A stretch of 19,694 nt of DNA from the NCBI GenBank assembly GCA_937872085.1, contig CALMQK010000211.1, positions 1 to 19,694 on the forward strand, read 5' to 3'. Shown here in pieces: positions 13,556 to 19,694 of this stretch (its first letter is position 1; every line of letters begins with the position of its first letter). This DNA comes from an uncultured euryarchaeote. GTDB lineage: Archaea > Thermoplasmatota > Thermoplasmata > UBA10834. Below the pieces are notes generated by a model. The model searched no databases. It saw only the letters and a program-made list of their open reading frames with translations, and was not told the origin of the DNA. The translations under genes and the position numbers were made by a program.

Positions 13556-14071
13556 TCAGCTGGAGAGCGTGACTACGTAGTCGATGAACTTGCTCAAAGG
13601 CATCCCATCGTGCCAGCGCATTATCAGGTTCCCCTCTTTCGACGGGGTTATCTTGGGCAGTCGGTCGTAGACCACTTTCAGGCGCCCGTTGATCGGGCCG
13701 ACATCCAGGGTGAAGATCCTCCACGCATCTCCTCTCTGGCGCTTGTACCTGAACGCGTATATGGGCATCAGGCCGACGCGCCTGCAATCGTCAATCATCT
13801 CCTGTGCCTGGATCGCCAGCTTCTCGCTCCTGCTGAACCGGAGGACATCGCTCACTGAGCTCTTGACCTCGATCGGGAAGGAGATGCCAGCTCGTACCGC
13901 GACAAGGTCGACTCCGAGCGATCCTGCACCCCTGATGACCATGAACGGGCGCTCCTTGATCCGGAGATACGCCCGTCTCTCGTCGCTGTCGCAGGTCTTC
14001 GTCACCCTCGAGAGCATGTTCTCGTCAGCTCTCAGTATTCCCTTGAGCTCCCGCTCAAAAATGCGTCCCAT
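13556..14071 (-). CDS. Hjc-like nuclease (Holliday junction resolvase family)
   Basis: Protein of 171 residues with the Hjc/endonuclease-fold catalytic pattern: Glu6 in FERELK, Arg47 in VIRGAGS, Asp55 in VDLVAV, and Glu68/Lys70 in PIEVKSS. The 13-residue distance between Asp55 and Glu68 equals that in Pyrococcus Hjc. Compared with Hjc (about 120-130 residues) it has some 25 extra residues between helix 1 and the Arg (including CDSDERRAYL) and a C-terminal extension containing MRWHDGMPLSKFIDYV. The core RGDAWRIF is where Hjc has its last strands. It may resolve four-way junctions, or act as a related structure-specific nuclease; the extra segments argue for a distinct subfamily. A TATA-like box (CCGATAAATG, minus strand, 14108-14117) lies about 41 bases before the ATG at 14071. 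Confidence 0.75.
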   Translation of the reverse strand: MGRIFERELKGILRADENMLSRVTKTCDSDERRAYLRIKERPFMVIRGAGSLGVDLVAVRAGISFPIEVKSSVSDVLRFSRSEKLAIQAQEMIDDCRRVGLMPIYAFRYKRQRGDAWRIFTLDVGPINGRLKVVYDRLPKITPSKEGNLIMRWHDGMPLSKFIDYVVTLSS

Positions 14072-14131
14072 CGCCTTCAGCTAATGTAATGTCCGAAGGA
14101 CCTAAATCATTTATCGGTACACGCAGCAATC

Positions 14132-15460
14132 CTACGGGATGAGCCTCGACCTGTCCCTTGGATAGAGGACCGCCTCACGGATGTTCCCAAGATTGAGCAT
14201 CTTCTGGACATACCGTTCGACGCCGAAGCCGAATCCCCCGTGGGGCGGCATGCCGAACCTGAACGCCTTCAGGTAGAAGTCGAACGAGTCGAGGTTGAGG
14301 TTGTTCTCTTTCATCTGTTCTATGAGGACGTCGTACCGGTGTTCTCGCTGTCCTCCCGACACGATCTCCTGTCCCTTGTAGTCCAAGTCGAAGTACCCTG
14401 TGGTCTCCGGGTCATCTTCGAATCGCTTGGCGTAGAAAGTGCCTCTCTTAAGTGCTGTCGGGAACTCTGTGATGAAATAAAGGTCGCAGTTCTTTTCGCG
14501 TTTCATCACCTCGCCGAGGGCCTTCTCGCCCTCCGTCCCGAGGTCTTCGCCGTGCTCGATGCTCAGGCCGGCAGCCCTCACCATCTCGACGGCCTCCTTG
14601 TACTTCACGCGCGGGAAGGGAATCGAGGGCTTCTCGATCTCAAGGCCTAGCTTCTGAAGTTCGACCTTCGCGTGCTCGCGCACGTGCTCCAAGCTGTTGA
14701 CGACGATTCCTTCTGCGACGGCCATCACGTCCTCGGAGGACTCGATGAACGCCATCTCCACATCGAGCGAGATGAACTCCGCGATGTGTCTGACCGTGTC
14801 GGAAGCCTCTGCTCTGTATGCGTGCGCGATCTCGAATATCCGGTCCAAGCCTGTCGCCATCAGGTTCTGCTTGTACAGCTGAGGGCTCTGGGCAAGGTAA
14901 GCACCCCTGTCGAAATACTTGATCGGGAACAGCGTCGACCCCCCCTCGGCGCCCGCCGCGACGATCTTTGGCGTGCTGACCTCGATGAATCCTTCGGACA
15001 TCAGGAACCTGCGGATGCCTTCGATGGTCTTGGCCTCGATCTGGAATATCGCCCGTATCTCCTCCTTCCTAAGGTCCAAGAAGCGGTTGTTCAGTCTGGT
15101 ATCCAGGTCCGCGCCGACTTTGTCGACGACACCAAGCGGCAACGGCGTCTCTGCCTTGCTCAAGATGTCTATCTTGTCCGGGAGGATCTCGAAGCCCGCT
15201 CTTGCTTCCTTGCTCTCCTTGAGCATGCCGGTCACCCGGACGACGGATTCCCTTGGAATCGAAGCGACGAGATCGAAGAGCTCCTTGTTCCTCTTCTTCA
15301 GCGTCGTGACCTGGATTACCCCGTCCCTGTCGCGCAGCTGCAGGAACGAGATGGCTCCCAGGTTCCTCACGTCCTGGACCCAACCGCCCACCGTGACCTG
15401 CTGGCCGAACAATGCTGGAGTGATCTCCTTCGAGTACGTGATGTGCTGCCATTGTGGCAA
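14132..15460 (-). CDS. aspS: Aspartyl-tRNA synthetase, archaeal type
   Basis: Class II synthetase charging tRNA-Asp, and possibly tRNA-Asn. An N-terminal OB-fold anticodon-binding domain (VGGWVQDVRNLGAISFLQLRDRDGVIQV) leads into the catalytic domain with motif 1 (GFIEVSTPKI), motif 2 (YRAEASDTVRHIAEF) and motif 3 (GGFGFGVERY). It ends in the typical archaeal AVLYPRDRSRLIP. The compact form without the bacterial insertion fits the archaeal type. The frame is open to 15523, but the extra 21 residues do not resemble the family. A TTG at 15460 has AGGTG seven bases upstream and gives an N-terminus like that of Thermococcus AspRS, so it is chosen (442 residues). Gln29 stands where the discriminating Thermococcus enzyme has Trp26. 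Confidence 0.93.
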   Translation of the reverse strand: MPQWQHITYSKEITPALFGQQVTVGGWVQDVRNLGAISFLQLRDRDGVIQVTTLKKRNKELFDLVASIPRESVVRVTGMLKESKEARAGFEILPDKIDILSKAETPLPLGVVDKVGADLDTRLNNRFLDLRKEEIRAIFQIEAKTIEGIRRFLMSEGFIEVSTPKIVAAGAEGGSTLFPIKYFDRGAYLAQSPQLYKQNLMATGLDRIFEIAHAYRAEASDTVRHIAEFISLDVEMAFIESSEDVMAVAEGIVVNSLEHVREHAKVELQKLGLEIEKPSIPFPRVKYKEAVEMVRAAGLSIEHGEDLGTEGEKALGEVMKREKNCDLYFITEFPTALKRGTFYAKRFEDDPETTGYFDLDYKGQEIVSGGQREHRYDVLIEQMKENNLNLDSFDFYLKAFRFGMPPHGGFGFGVERYVQKMLNLGNIREAVLYPRDRSRLIP

Positions 15461-15467
15461 GAAATTA

Positions 15468-15472
15468 CACCT
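15468..15472 (-). promoter_or_regulatory. Ribosome-binding site supporting the TTG start of aspS
   Basis: AGGTG on the minus strand, seven bases before the TTG at 15460-15458. A TATA-like AGTTATTACC (minus strand, near 15493-15502) lies about 26 bases before this site, giving a short leader that would exclude the longer frame start at 15523. Confidence 0.5.
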
Positions 15473-15594
15473 GTTCGGCGTAACCTGGTGGGAGGTAATA
15501 ACTGTTTCTCGGGCCCGGAACACGTTGCTCGGGCGCTTGCGAAAGTTAATCTCCGAGCAAGGCCAATGCCCTCCGACCAGATGACGGTGCGCCC

Positions 15595-16869
15595 ATGGAC
15601 CTGATGATACTCGTCTACGTGCTTCTGATCATTGCCTTCGCGAAGGCGCTCGGAGAGGCCGTATCGCGCATCAACCAGCCACCCATCGTGGGCGAACTCC
15701 TTGCAGGGGTCGTGCTCGGGCCTTTCCTCCTTGGTAGGATTTTCACGGGCTTGCATGATATGTGGGAGCCCGGAGCGAGAAGCACTTTCATTGGGCAGCT
15801 CGCGGACCTGGGCATCCTTTTCTTGATGCTCTATGTCGGTCTCGAGTTCTCGCCAAAAATGATCAAGGCGTCCTCATGGCTTGGCACCGGCATCGCGGTC
15901 GTCGGGATCGCCGTCCCAGCATCGTTGGGCGTAATAGTCGGAATTGCCTTCGGCCTGGAAGGCTTGACTCTTGCATTCATGGCGGTGGCCATGGCCGTCA
16001 CCGCTCTGCCCGTCACGATCAGGATCCTCAAGGACATGGGCGTCATCGGCACGAGGACAAGCGGAATCATAGTGAGCGCCGCGCTCATCACAGACATCGC
16101 GCTTCTCATGGTGCTCGGCATCATCATCGGAGCCGCGGAAGGTTCCGCGACATGGTCGACCGCGATCTACATAGCGGTTGGCTTCATCTTTTTCTTCGTC
16201 TTCGCGATGGTCGTCGGGCGGCTAATCGTGCCGTACATCTACAAGGTCCTGAGGTGGATGCGGACCGGTGAGGCCGCATTCGCGGTTGCGATCGGCATCG
16301 CCATCACCTTTGCGATCGTCGCTGAGTGGGTCGGTCTCCCCGGAGTAATAGGCGCGTTCATAGCGGGTCTTCTGTTGCGCGAGACCGGAAAAGGTCTCAA
16401 GGTGTGGGCCAGGGTCGAGGACATACTCTCTGGCCTTACCCTCGGCTTTCTGGCACCGATATTCTTCGTGCTGATAGGCTTCTCGGTCGACTTCGACCTG
16501 GTGGTCAAGCACCTACCGCTGTTCGCCGCGATCCTGTCAGTAGCGATCATCGGCAAGGTCGCAGGCTCCTATGTTGTCACCAGGTGGGGCGGTCTGAGCT
16601 CCAACGAGTCGATGGCCATCGGTTCGATGATGATGGGGAAGGGTGCGATGGAGCTTGTCTTCGCCCAGCTCGCCTTCGAGACGGGTTTGTTCGAAGGGAA
16701 GGAGTACCTGTTCTCCCTGCTCGTCCTGATGGCGTTCGTGTCCACGATTCTCGCGCCAATCCTGTTCAAGGTCTACTACAACCGGGCCGTGGTCGCAGGC
16801 GAGGTCCCCCTTCAACCGAGCGAGCGAGGGCAGGTAGATGGAGGCATGGACGCGAGCCAGTACGCCTGA
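15595..16869 (+). CDS. Cation/proton antiporter, CPA2 (Kef/NapA-like) family
   Basis: Integral membrane antiporter of 424 residues with about 12 hydrophobic helices. Signatures are INQPPIVGELLAGVVLGP (26-43), LADLGILFLMLYVGLEF (69-85), AVTALPVTIRILKDMG (134-149), and APIFFVLIGFSVDF (287-300). In the ion-binding helix the sequence is SAALITDIALL, so Asp167 is preceded by Thr166 rather than Asp, Asn or Gln. It exchanges Na+ or K+ for protons across the cytoplasmic membrane; the ion cannot be told. There is no C-terminal NAD-binding TrkA domain, so it is a short form unlike full-length KefB/C. The ATG at 15595 has GGTG five bases upstream. It is divergent from aspS and ends eight bases before the convergent EamA gene. 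Confidence 0.87.
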   Translation: MDLMILVYVLLIIAFAKALGEAVSRINQPPIVGELLAGVVLGPFLLGRIFTGLHDMWEPGARSTFIGQLADLGILFLMLYVGLEFSPKMIKASSWLGTGIAVVGIAVPASLGVIVGIAFGLEGLTLAFMAVAMAVTALPVTIRILKDMGVIGTRTSGIIVSAALITDIALLMVLGIIIGAAEGSATWSTAIYIAVGFIFFFVFAMVVGRLIVPYIYKVLRWMRTGEAAFAVAIGIAITFAIVAEWVGLPGVIGAFIAGLLLRETGKGLKVWARVEDILSGLTLGFLAPIFFVLIGFSVDFDLVVKHLPLFAAILSVAIIGKVAGSYVVTRWGGLSSNESMAIGSMMMGKGAMELVFAQLAFETGLFEGKEYLFSLLVLMAFVSTILAPILFKVYYNRAVVAGEVPLQPSERGQVDGGMDASQYA

Positions 16870-16877
16870 GGGCAAGC

Positions 16878-17774
16878 TCACCTGATCTTTCCGCTCTTGT
16901 TCGCGACGACGATGCCAGCCACAATTATGATGCCGCAGACGACGGTCCAGGTGGCCACGCCCTGTCCGAGTATGGCCCAGGCGAAGACAGATGCGAAGAC
17001 CGGCATCAGATAGATGAAGAAGGCCATTTGCGAGACCTCCCTGCGCTCAAGCGATGAAAGGTACAATACCGAGGACAGGCCAGCGCAGAACACGCCAAGC
17101 ACCATCAAGTTGAGGACGGACGATGCGGTGATTATGGACTTCGGGTCTTGGTCAAATGGCAGTGCAAGCCCAAGGATCAGAGTGCCGAGCGCCAAGGACA
17201 GGCCGATGATCAGCATCGGCGGGTTCCTCTCGAGCATACGTTTCGCTGAAACCCATGCCAGACCGTAAGACACGGCCGACGTGAGGATGAGGAGGCTGCT
17301 CACGAAGCTCTCGTTCCTCAGTGAGATGTCCCCGCTGAACACGAGGAGGACGGTCCCGCTCAAGGCGATTGCAGTCCCAAGGCCCTTGAAACCGTTCATC
17401 CGCTCTTTCAGGAGGAGGACCGCGAAGACCAGGGTCATCACAGGTCCAGAGGACTGGATGACGGACGCGATCGACGACGTGCCGTTCTGAAGGCCCATGT
17501 TCTGGGCAACGTTTGGAATCGCAACGTACAGCACTCCGAGTATCAGCAGTGGCTTCCACTCTCGCTTGACTGTGCTGACGATCTCCGTGAGCTTGTAGCG
17601 AAAAGCAATCACGACTAGCATCAGTGCAGAGGCGATTGCGAACCTCACGAATCCCAGAAGAATAGGGGAGAAGTCCTTCAGCCCCTCTTGGATGAGTGGA
17701 AAGGCCAAACCCCACAAGGCGACCGCGGTGATCGCCGCCGCGGGGGTCATCCAGTCGCTGGTTGGCGATCTCAT
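16878..17774 (-). CDS. EamA-family (DMT superfamily) transporter
   Basis: Membrane protein of 298 residues with ten hydrophobic helices in two similar halves, the duplicated EamA layout. The first half shows ALWGLAFPLIQEGLKDFSPILLGFVRF and ends GTAIALSGTVLLV; the second starts near SAVSYGLAWVSAKRML and ends PVFASVFAWAILGQGV. These match the drug/metabolite transporter superfamily, whose members move amino acids, nucleobases and other small metabolites; no substrate can be assigned. The ATG at 17774 is used; the frame is open to a TTG at 17798 and has another ATG at 17750 directly before the first helix. It follows acdA on the same strand after 139 bases that hold only a short dyad (CGCCAT/ATGGCG, 17845-17857). 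Confidence 0.85.
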   Translation of the reverse strand: MRSPTSDWMTPAAAITAVALWGLAFPLIQEGLKDFSPILLGFVRFAIASALMLVVIAFRYKLTEIVSTVKREWKPLLILGVLYVAIPNVAQNMGLQNGTSSIASVIQSSGPVMTLVFAVLLLKERMNGFKGLGTAIALSGTVLLVFSGDISLRNESFVSSLLILTSAVSYGLAWVSAKRMLERNPPMLIIGLSLALGTLILGLALPFDQDPKSIITASSVLNLMVLGVFCAGLSSVLYLSSLERREVSQMAFFIYLMPVFASVFAWAILGQGVATWTVVCGIIIVAGIVVANKSGKIR

Positions 17775-17913
17775 CCGTCTTTTCGCGATGGCGAACAAGG
17801 ATTTGAGCCTCTGGATGCTACATCAAGCGCTCGGTCCGTTGGAGCGCCATCATGGCGTTCTCTGCGAGGTGTCGATCCATCGCAGCGATCCTACCTCATA
17901 ATCATCCGGTCGC

Positions 17914-19329
17914 TCACTTGGTCGAGCTCTCCCTGGCTTGCTTCTTCTTGCTGATGGCTTCGAGCCGTCTGCCCTCGTCGTAGAGACACTTCACTGCCTT
18001 GGCAGCTCTCATCGCCGACGAGTATACGGGTATGTTCTTCACCCTCAGCTCCTGCACGACCTCGTCGATCTCCGGCCCGCCGACCCAGCACGCGATTATC
18101 GGCTTCTTGAGATTGCGCTTCTCCTCGACCAGTTTGATCACAGCGCCTACATACTCTCTAGGTCTAGCTATGCCGGCATGGACGCAGGTCATGATGAGCG
18201 AATCGATGTTGGGGTCGGAGAGCATGGTTGCTCCCGTGGCGTGATATCTGTGGAATCTCGCATCTCCCGTCACGTCCAGCGGGTTCCTCGCGGTCGTGAT
18301 TGATGGCAGTTGTGGCCTGAGCGCGTCCATTGTCTTCTTGGTCAGGTTCGGAACCTTCAACCCGATCGATTCGCACCAATCGGCGATCATGATGCCTGCG
18401 CCTCCGCCGTTGGATATGATCCCGACCCTGTTCCCAGCCGCCGGGGGTTGGTACGCGAGTGCTCGCGCGAAATCGAACATCTCTATGACATCGTACGCTC
18501 TCTGGACATGCACCTGCCTGAACGCGGAGTCGTACACCACGTCGGAACCGCTGAGAGAACCAGTGTGTGTCGACGCCGCAGCCGAACCAGCTGGAGTTCG
18601 ACCAGCCTTGATCGCGACGATGGGCTTCGTGCATCTCCGGGCAGAGTCGAGGAATTTCTTTCCATCCTTGATGCCCTCGATGTACATCGCGATTACCTTG
18701 GTCTCGCGATCCGCATCCAGATAGTCGATCAGGTCAGCGTCGTCGATGTCGGCCTTGTTGCCCACGCTGATGACGCGGGAGAGTCCTATGTGCTCTCCAT
18801 TGGCGTAATAGATCATGCCTATGCACAACGCGCCGCTCTGGCTTATGAGTGCGATCTCGCCGGGCATCGGCATGCCGAACACGAACGCCGCATCCAGTCT
18901 GTCGATCGGGTCCTTGTAGCCGAGGGTGTTCGGTCCGATGAGACGGATGCCCCCCTTCCGAGCGATCTGCAGCACCTCGTCCTCGAGCTGTTTGCCGTGT
19001 CCCCCGATCTCTCCGAAGCCAGAGGATATCACGATCGCGCCCTTGACCTTCTTCCTTGCGCATTCCGTCATCACCTTTGGCACGAACTCGGCGGGCACGG
19101 CGATGATCGCGAGGTCGATGTCGTCCTTCACCGCGAGGACGCTCGGGAGCACCCTCAGACCCATGATCTCGGTGACATCAGGGTTTATCGGATACACCTT
19201 CCCCTGGTATCCTTGGACGAGGATGTTCTGCAGGATCTCGTACCCGATCTTCATCGGGCTCCGGGACGCTCCTATGACAGCAATGGACTTCGGTGAGAAT
19301 ATTGGTTTGAGCTCTTCAACGACTCCCAT
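17914..19329 (-). CDS. acdA: ADP-forming acyl-CoA (acetyl-CoA) synthetase, alpha subunit
   Basis: Alpha subunit of the archaeal NDP-forming acyl-CoA synthetase, 471 residues, closely following the Pyrococcus alpha chain. The CoA-binding Rossmann domain begins FSPKSIAVIGASRSP. VSVGNKADIDDADLIDYL-like sequence (here ISVGNKADIDDADLIDYL) and AASTHTGSLSGSDVVYDSAF follow; His255 in THTGS is the expected phosphohistidine. NGGGAGIMIADWCESIGL and RNPLDVTGDA lie in the last domain. No ATP-grasp domain is fused, so it needs a separate beta subunit; the only candidate in the window is acdB at 7562-8212. The ATG at 19329 matches the family N-terminus better than the ATG at 19356. A TATA-like GCTTATGC on the minus strand near 19366 agrees with it. 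Confidence 0.92.
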   Translation of the reverse strand: MGVVEELKPIFSPKSIAVIGASRSPMKIGYEILQNILVQGYQGKVYPINPDVTEIMGLRVLPSVLAVKDDIDLAIIAVPAEFVPKVMTECARKKVKGAIVISSGFGEIGGHGKQLEDEVLQIARKGGIRLIGPNTLGYKDPIDRLDAAFVFGMPMPGEIALISQSGALCIGMIYYANGEHIGLSRVISVGNKADIDDADLIDYLDADRETKVIAMYIEGIKDGKKFLDSARRCTKPIVAIKAGRTPAGSAAASTHTGSLSGSDVVYDSAFRQVHVQRAYDVIEMFDFARALAYQPPAAGNRVGIISNGGGAGIMIADWCESIGLKVPNLTKKTMDALRPQLPSITTARNPLDVTGDARFHRYHATGATMLSDPNIDSLIMTCVHAGIARPREYVGAVIKLVEEKRNLKKPIIACWVGGPEIDEVVQELRVKNIPVYSSAMRAAKAVKCLYDEGRRLEAISKKKQARESSTK

Positions 19330-19408
19330 CGGCACACGCGAGCATAAGAGAGCCATAGACTTGCATAAGCCTTTGCCTGCCCGCGGTCGCCGACTCGTCC
19401 CCCGTGGC

Positions 19409-19478
19409 GGCCCGGGGAGGTTCCGCCGGGACGCTCACAGCCGCTCTGGAGATGCCTTGGTCGAGCCTCTCCGGGACC
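19409..19478. other. Very GC-rich segment able to form a long stem
   Basis: CCCGGGGAGG (19411-19420) pairs with CCTCTCCGGG (19466-19475) over ten bases with one G-U, and two more G-C pairs form across a bulged A at 19476. The enclosed 45 bases have no clear second helix. It lies between the acdA start and the fbp TATA box and is far richer in G/C than the other intergenic parts. It does not match a tRNA: no D- or T-loop consensus is present. It could be a small RNA, a 5' region, or simple compositional bias. Confidence 0.35.
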
Positions 19479-19487
19479 CAGAAACCG

Positions 19488-19496
19488 TTAATATAT
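19488..19496 (+). promoter_or_regulatory. TATA box of fbp
   Basis: TTAATATAT, centred at 19492, predicts transcription from about 19518 and a leader of some 40 bases. The leader contains an inverted repeat and ends in CGGGGG, a strong purine-rich ribosome-binding sequence at 19545-19550, seven bases before the ATG. Confidence 0.6.
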
Positions 19497-19517
19497 GCTA
19501 TGCTTCTTATCGGCCAC

Positions 19518-19533
19518 TTGGTGGGAGCACCAA
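19518..19533 (+). promoter_or_regulatory. Inverted repeat at the predicted fbp transcription start
   Basis: TTGGTG (19518-19523), GGAG, CACCAA (19528-19533): perfect 6-base arms with a 4-base loop, beginning exactly at the transcription start predicted from the TATA box. As DNA it would be a repressor site over the start of transcription; as RNA it would be a 5'-end hairpin. Confidence 0.5.
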
Positions 19534-19557
19534 TTTGACAAGACCGGGGGAAAAGAT

Positions 19558-19694
19558 ATGCCTGAGAAAGTCACCGTTTCGCTGATCAAGGCTGATGTCG
19601 GATCGATAGCTGGGCACTCGAGACCACACCCGAAGATGATGGAGGTGGCCGGTGAGCATCTGGCGAAGGCGGTCAAGGAAGGTCTCCTCAACGA
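19558..19694 (+). CDS. fbp: Fructose-1,6-bisphosphate aldolase/phosphatase (5' part, truncated by window end)
   Basis: The first 45 residues of a bifunctional FBP aldolase/phosphatase (archaeal class V). They match the N-terminus of the Thermococcales and Thermoproteales enzymes: VTVSLIKADVGSIAGHSRPHPKM, where Asp13, His20 and neighbouring residues help bind Mg2+ and sugar phosphate. The full enzyme is about 370 residues and makes fructose 6-phosphate directly from triose phosphates, which pulls carbon toward gluconeogenesis. The ATG at 19558 is preceded by a GGGGG ribosome-binding sequence and by its own TATA box. It is divergent from acdA. Only the start is visible, so intactness cannot be judged. 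Confidence 0.9.
   Translation, partial: MPEKVTVSLIKADVGSIAGHSRPHPKMMEVAGEHLAKAVKEGLLN

Noticed and set aside
15461..15523. N-terminal extension of AspRS by 21 residues
   Set aside because: The residues do not match archaeal AspRS, and the region contains the probable TATA box and ribosome-binding site for the TTG at 15460.
17845..17857. Short dyad CGCCAT/ATGGCG between acdA and the EamA gene
   Set aside because: Six-base arms around one base are expected by chance at this composition, and it is not placed at a recognisable promoter.
19380..19480. Possible tRNA or RNase P RNA in the GC-rich segment on either strand
   Set aside because: No T-loop, D-loop or other conserved RNase P or SRP motifs were found; only one long stem is convincing.

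Overview
The window reads as chromosomal DNA of a GC-rich archaeon, most likely a euryarchaeote; a Thermoplasmata-type lineage is a guess. Archaeal markers visible in the translations are a stand-alone ADP-forming acyl-CoA synthetase in two subunits, an archaetidylserine synthase/decarboxylase pair, MptD-type dihydroneopterin aldolase, Trm1, an Hjc-family nuclease, archaeal-type AspRS and the bifunctional FBP aldolase/phosphatase. Short AT-rich TATA-like boxes stand about 25-40 bases before many starts, and several genes look leaderless or nearly so. Coding density is very high, gene ends often overlap, and no gene-free stretch exceeds 300 bases. The largest gaps are 12782-13044, 19330-19557 and 11006-11222.

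Layout. (1) 1-246: the C-terminal end of a small membrane protein, convergent with topA. (2) 250-5699, minus strand: topA, purA, and a trm1-THEP1 NTPase pair, with TATA boxes before topA, purA and the NTPase. (3) 5813-11005, minus strand: a long gene train read in the order korD-korA-korB-korC-acdB-psd-pssA-mptD, with overlaps or gaps of at most 37 bases. (4) 11223-12134: nadA on the plus strand, divergent from korD and convergent with a LysE-family exporter (12137-12781). (5) 12782-13044: a non-coding region holding a candidate C/D box guide RNA followed by a strong hairpin. (6) 13045-16869: a small membrane protein, an Hjc-like nuclease, AspRS and a CPA2-type cation/proton antiporter. (7) 16878-19329, minus strand: an EamA-family transporter and the alpha subunit of the ADP-forming acyl-CoA synthetase. 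(8) 19558 to the end: the start of the FBP aldolase/phosphatase gene.

How the genes work together. The korDABC products would oxidise a 2-oxoacid, probably 2-oxoglutarate, to its acyl-CoA while reducing ferredoxin. The acdB product encoded directly downstream, with the alpha subunit encoded about 9.7 kb away, could turn that acyl-CoA into the free acid and ATP. psd and pssA make ethanolamine-type archaeal lipids, mptD makes a pterin precursor for tetrahydromethanopterin or folate, nadA starts NAD synthesis, and fbp commits carbon to gluconeogenesis. The rest is housekeeping for DNA topology, purine synthesis, tRNA modification and charging, and transport.

The least expected signal is at 12878-12938. 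Two RTGATGA boxes each lie exactly 12 bases before a CTGA box, and the 15 bases between the two modules fold into a GAAA-capped hairpin, as expected for an archaeal C/D box 2'-O-methylation guide RNA. Several promoters also carry clean inverted repeats on or beside the TATA box (purA, topA, nadA, fbp). I did not find a defence island, CRISPR array, insertion sequence, tRNA or rRNA gene.
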